64,000 bases of DNA from Caprella mutica. Lineage: Eukaryota; Arthropoda; Malacostraca; Amphipoda; Caprellidae. Shown in pieces: positions 52,901 through 58,900 of this stretch. Where the stretch lies: NCBI GenBank assembly GCA_947561585.1, contig CANNZV010001621.1, positions 1 to 64,000 on the forward strand, given 5' to 3'. The notes under the pieces were generated by a model. It was given only the letters and a program-made list of their open reading frames with translations. It was not told the DNA's origin and ran no database searches. Each line of letters begins with the position of its first letter. Positions within the stretch are counted from its first letter, which is position 1. A program made the position numbers and the translations under genes.

Positions 52901-55900
52901 CAAGAGCAACTCTCAAGAGCAGCTCTCAAGAGCAACTCTCGAGGTTAGCCCTCAAGACAACTCTCAAGGTTAGCTCTCAAGAGCATCCCATTGTATAACA
53001 GGTTCCAATGCCATAGGTCCCTCATCCTCTTTGTCTGTGCGGTTTGCTGTGTTTGTTCCACCGAAAGCCAATCTTCTCGCACAATCCGAACAGAGAAAGG
53101 CATTCCAATAAACAAAGGACTTCGGAAAAAAGACAGCGTGTGTTTGTTCAGAGAAAATAACTAGAATAGGTAGAAATAATAGAAGAAATTCATCAGGCAC
53201 GTCATAATGATATTCTAAGAATAGACACAAAATGGGAAACAATGACCTTCCACTTGGAACCACGTACAACACACACGTTAGTACACCGGAGACAAATAAC
53301 CACTCTGTAGTCTCCATAAGCGCCACCTCACGTGCTAGTGTCAACAGTAAAGTCATTCTGCTCATAAAAAGAGTTTTATGAGTTAATAACTATTACTAGT
53401 GCAAACACATTACTCAAAATATTGTGATGGCTTGTGCTAAAGAAAATATTACTGAGAGGTTTAGGAGAATTAATATGGAACAACAATCAAGGAGCTTTAG
53501 AAGAGCTAGCAGGTAAAGCAAGAGATGGGATTCAATCAGCCATTTCTCTGACTATTCTTCAAAGTTACTAAAGTGCTCTCAGATGCATAACTGAATCACA
53601 AGAAAGATTCGCTACTTTAGGAGTTTATTCGACTGGTGAGAAATTGCAATTCTCAAACCTTCCAACAAAATATTGCGCCAAAAAAACACCTTCAGTCCAC
53701 AATAAGAAAATAGTTGCCGTAAATGTTATTTTTGCCGACTGGAAATGTTTTAGGATTTGAGTTTGAGAGTGAATTCGACAGAGGGAAGCTTTCGAATGAG
53801 GCAATAGACTTCCTTTATCAAAGGTTGTTTATTTGAAGATCAGCCTGTGATGTTTACAAAGAATAGACTTTATAGAAACAATGTGAACTTTAATGGTAAT
53901 TCATTGTAATGTTTATATATTTTGAATTCGAACCATTATTGAGTAAAGTAATTGTTGGTTAACAACCCCAATAACACCACAACCCCAATAACACCACAAA
54001 TCCAACAACACCACAACCCCAACAACACCACAACCCCAATAACACCACAACCCCAATAACACCACAACCCGAACAACACCACAACCCGAACAACACCACA
54101 ACCCCAACAACACCACAACCCCAACAACACCACAACCCCAACAACACCACAACCCCAATAACACCACAACCCCAATAACACCACAACCCCAACAACACCA
54201 CAACCTCAATAACACCACAACCCCAATAACACCACAACCCCAACAACACCACAACCCAAGTCACTCAAAGATCACAGTGATGTTCCACTCTTTTTTCTGC
54301 TGCAGTTTCATGCGAGGCAATCTGGATTGAATTTGATTAGTCTCTTCTTAAAGGAACTTCCGGCACATTTCAATGCATCTACTGCAGTGACATTGCACTG
54401 CCACAGTGACATTGCATTGTCACTGTGTCAATGCAATGCTTTGACACTCTGCCTTTTAATTGCTACTGTGCCAGTGCATTTGTTCTGCGCTATTTGCCGA
54501 TTTGCACAATCTTGAGAATGAGGTGCGTATTTTTTATTCCTTTAACTCTCTACTGCCGATCATGCGTTTATACCTTTTTATTATTTATTATGAAATCAAA
54601 TACAAATGTGTTTGTATCAGGGGGTGACAGGTCATTAAATAATCATGGAGTGTGCAATAGAACAAACTAGCGGATACAACAGACTACATAAAGGCCATTT
54701 ATGTCGAGAGTTTCAAAATAATCTTCATCTATATATAAATATTTAAAGATTATTTTGAGAAACTCATCTAAAATGACAAAAAATAAGTGATGATTACTTT
54801 GAACTCTTGACGAAAATAGCCGTTATGTAGTTTGTTGCATCCGCTAGTTTATTGATTGACTAATGACACACTTCATGATTGACTAATGACCTGGCAGGCG
54901 GTTAGGGGGCGTACCGCTCTCCGTTCACATATATTAGTATTTCGACTTCATAATAAATAAAATAAAGATACAGTACTAACGCACGTTAGGCAATAGGGGG
55001 TTAAAGGGGCTTATAATTAAAAACGCGCAGCGCATTCTCGGGATTGTGCAAATCAACAAAGGGCGTGGAAAACATCCAATTCATTCCTTTAAAAAAGATT
55101 TAAAATAAGCTAGACCATGTGGAAACAAAGAGTTTAGTGTCAGTTACAGTTTATTAAATCACTTTCACATTGAATATGATCATTTGTAACTCAGCGTGCT
55201 TAGAGTAAACACTCTCTTATTTCATTTTACTGTGTTTGTGATTTATCACTAAAGTGTTTGCTCTATTTATCAAATAGCTCTAAAAAAATGATCTCCCTAC
55301 AGCTTGCCATTATATTGGATATCTATAATAATCTTCTATATTCATTTTTTTAAAGACATCTATAATCATCTTATTTGGTTTTCATTTTTTTAAAAGATGC
55401 CTATAATCATCTAATTCTATTATGATTTATTTTAAATATTGTTTATTCTTTTAGATAGCCACATATAATCATCTTCAATCTATAGTGATGTCAATAGTTG
55501 CTTTTTGAAATTCTAAAGCAAGTAAAGTAATTACAATGCTTATATAAGTTAGTACTGACAGGCAATTAACTAATCTGGTTAAGCCGCCAATACTTGTTTA
55601 ATTCAACTACCTTTATAGTATTAGAAGTTCCGTTAGAAAAAAATACAGTATTCTTATGAGATGTCTGAGACGTAGTATATATTTTATGTTTCACATAAAT
55701 TTAAAAAAATATTATTTGATGTTCAATGATAAAGTTTATTACAATATGTATAATGTATTCTGTTCTTAATATACAAATAATCATTCCATTACAGATATCA
55801 CTTCAATGTTTTCTATTCTGACCTTTTATTTAAATATATAGTTAATTCTTTTATTCACTTTACAACGTTCTTTTAAGTCATTATTTTAAAATTTATATTT

Positions 55901-58900
55901 TCTTTATCTATATATTTTGCACATTAGGCATTTTGTCCGTTAGGCATTATGTCCTTTAGCATTTTGTCCGCTAGGCATTTTGTCCGTTAGGCATTTTGTC
56001 TGTAGGCATTTTGTCCGTAGGCATTTTGTCCGTTAGGCATTTTGTCTGTAGGCATTTTGTCCGTAGGCATTCTGTCTGTAGGCATTTTGTCTATAGGCAT
56101 TTTGTCTGTAGGCATTTTGTCCGTAGGCATTTTGTCCGTTAGGCATTTTGTCTGTAGGCATTTTGTCTGTAGGCATTTGGTCTGTAGGCATTTTGTCTAT
56201 AAGCATTTTGTCTGTAGGCATTTTGTCAGTAGGCATTCTGTCCTAGTACCCATTATTAGCCCCACTAGTACCCCCATCCCCCCCTACCCCACCCAAGGGT
56301 CTCAATGTTTTGGTCCCCTGTCAGAGACTTGTCTCAGACCAGCCTGTAAACAATGGCCTCTCTCTCCAAAGAAATGTTTCTAAATCTTCCCAACTGTCCA
56401 CCACTGCAGACAATATCTATACACTTTAATTAAACTTAGTCACTCTGGCACATTTAACAAATTAATGTCCTCAACTTCAAAATTAAACTTTTAAAAAAGA
56501 ACTGGAAATAAGTTTGTAGTTCTTATAGATCGCATCAACTAACCTTGGGACATTATCTAGAAAAAAATGAGAAGCATTATTATTACTGGTTTCTAAAACT
56601 ATTAATAAAACATTAAAATAAATATTATGTTCACTTTCAATTGTCTATATAAAACTCAGTAAATCTTTAAAATGCAGAAAATTATTTTATTAAGACGAAG
56701 AATAGAAAATAAAAATAGTTTTACCAGCCTACAAAAAACTGTCACAAACTACATACAACTTCATACCTACCTATAACCAACTGCCTTCAGTCTACCATAG
56801 CATACTCCTCTTTCATTATCACAGAGTACTCTATCCATTAATTAATTAATTCATTGAATATTGCAGAGACAATCCCTCTTTCTTTTTAGTTATTAGTTCA
56901 CATTAATTTGTTATCATTTGCAATATTGTCATTCCTCCCCATGGACGATATTCCCTTGCAATGTTGTGGGGAGGAATGAAAGCAATGTGTGTCTGATTAA
57001 ATCTCATATTAATTATTCAAAGTGACTCCAGTGAATGAAGATGACTTTCCTTGGCTAGTGCAATACAGTAGTAATATCTACTATTGTTATTCTAATGCAG
57101 TATATTATATTTATGTTATTATAAATATATAAACCCATGATATTATCTCATGTGTGCTTTATTTCTCCATATAATTCGATTAAAGTCTTATTCCTGATTT
57201 ATAGTTGTACCTACTTCTGTCTGAATCCTTTGGTTCCGCAGCAGACGTTTAATTTTCTTCTAAATTATATAACTCTTAATTCCACATATACAATGTGTAA
57301 TCAGTATTAAAATAACCGTTCCTTTGTTAGTAGTTTATCTTGTAATTTGTTACGTAGGGATATCCCTAAGAAATGTGGTTCTAGTTGCCTAATGTATCTT
57401 GGTATACGTAAAGAAAAAAAGCAAGATGGCGGACTTAGTTTGCAGAGCGAATTAAATTGAAAAGATTTATACTCAGCGGGATCTCCATATGAAATGTGAA
57501 GGTTATATAAACTCAACGTTAAAGGTTCTCCTCAACTTTCAACGTTGAGTTTAAATAACCTTCTTCAGAAAAAAGAGTATTATGTCAGCCTTACCTTAAT
57601 AACTGAAAATAATTCAAACTTATAGCAGGAGCTAAATCTTCCGAAGCAATCTATTCTCTGTAAAAAAAGTATTAAATATTTCTTGCATAAATTATACCTA
57701 GCGTCCAGAGAGAATTTTATATTTGCCATCCCTGCAAATTATGAAAAGCGTAAGCCAAATTGAGACAATCTACCTTAATTAAGGTATTATATTTTCAGCA
57801 GCTCTGTTGTTTGAGGTGCTGCTGGCAAAGTAAACTAATTGGTAATTAATTACTTGAAATGATGACTTATTTCTTTTTCTTCTTTTCAGGCACAAAGGAT
57901 TCTTAAAAGATTGTCCAAATGGTTTGTTAACGGAACAGGTCAGTAAAACTAATAAAAAATTAAATTGGAATTTCAGAATTGTGTTCTGTTTCTTGTTTTC
58001 AGTTTCTAGACCTGAAATTAGAGGTAAAGTTGAGATTTTCGTTCTTTGATAGAATTCAAAGTAAAAAAATTATTTTTTTTATGAACAGAGTTAATACATT
58101 TGTTTTATATTTTCGAATAACAATTTATAATCAAGTTTTAATGGATTTATACATCACTCAATCCTGTAGAAAATACATTCATAGTAAAATTCTAAAATTA
58201 TATTTTATGCGATTATTCTTGAAAAAGAATTTTGTACTAGAATTTCTTCTCCCGATAGATTTAACGCTATAAACCTAATTCTTTACAACGCCGATATTTT
58301 AAATCTCGCTTGTTCCTGAATATTTCACTGAAACTCGTTCATTTATTGAGGCAGAAAAATGATAATAAATAACTTCATTTGCACATGCGAGTAAAATGTT
58401 ATGCTGGTGCCAATGCAGCGACTAGGAAAAATACACACAAAGTCTCTGTCCATTCAAACAGTAGACTGTTTTATGTTTTAATTTAGTGGTGAGTCGTTAC
58501 ATCATCAGTAGTTTGCCTCTCATTGCCAAAATTTGTTGGCAAGTGAAGCCAGACGAACCTATTACCAAAAGAACGAGGACCACTTTGTGTGATATGCTGA
58601 ATAGTGCATGTACGACCAGACTGCATTATAAGTGTTTAGGTAACTTACGAATTATCGGTCGGTTTCACATCTTTGGTCCTCTAAGAAAAAACTATATAAT
58701 AATAATCAATAATTCTGATATCGTTTTATCTTCTATAACCGATGACTTTAAACCGACCGATATTTCATAACTTACTTACGCTATAGGGATTTGTTTTTCA
58801 ATAATTCTTTGAATTGGTTGTTCTCTGTGAAATACAAAAAGGATAATTTTTTCATTGAGCCTACATATAGTAATTATTAAAGTAACTTCCTTAAATTGGA

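Larger units (their letters stand above)
43905..57889 (+). other. Frequenin intron 2 (about 14.0 kb, phase 2)
   Basis: Donor GTAAGT at 43905; acceptor TCTTCTTTTCAG ending at 57889. It contains eight minisatellites, a foldback-like inverted repeat and several MITEs, listed separately. The stretches 44993-45540, 45672-46540, 46956-48430, 49506-50270, 51978-52530, 53366-53964, 54258-54663, 54851-55920 and 56246-57490 are AT-rich DNA in which I see no gene. Confidence 0.85.

Noticed and set aside
53913..54264. Trp/Cys/Gly/Val-rich frames in three registers
   Set aside because: They are translations of the 17-base minisatellite; every minus frame is open.
58486..58770. 94-codon plus-strand frame in intron 3
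   Set aside because: Its second half runs through the TA-family MITE and the first half shows no recognised domain.
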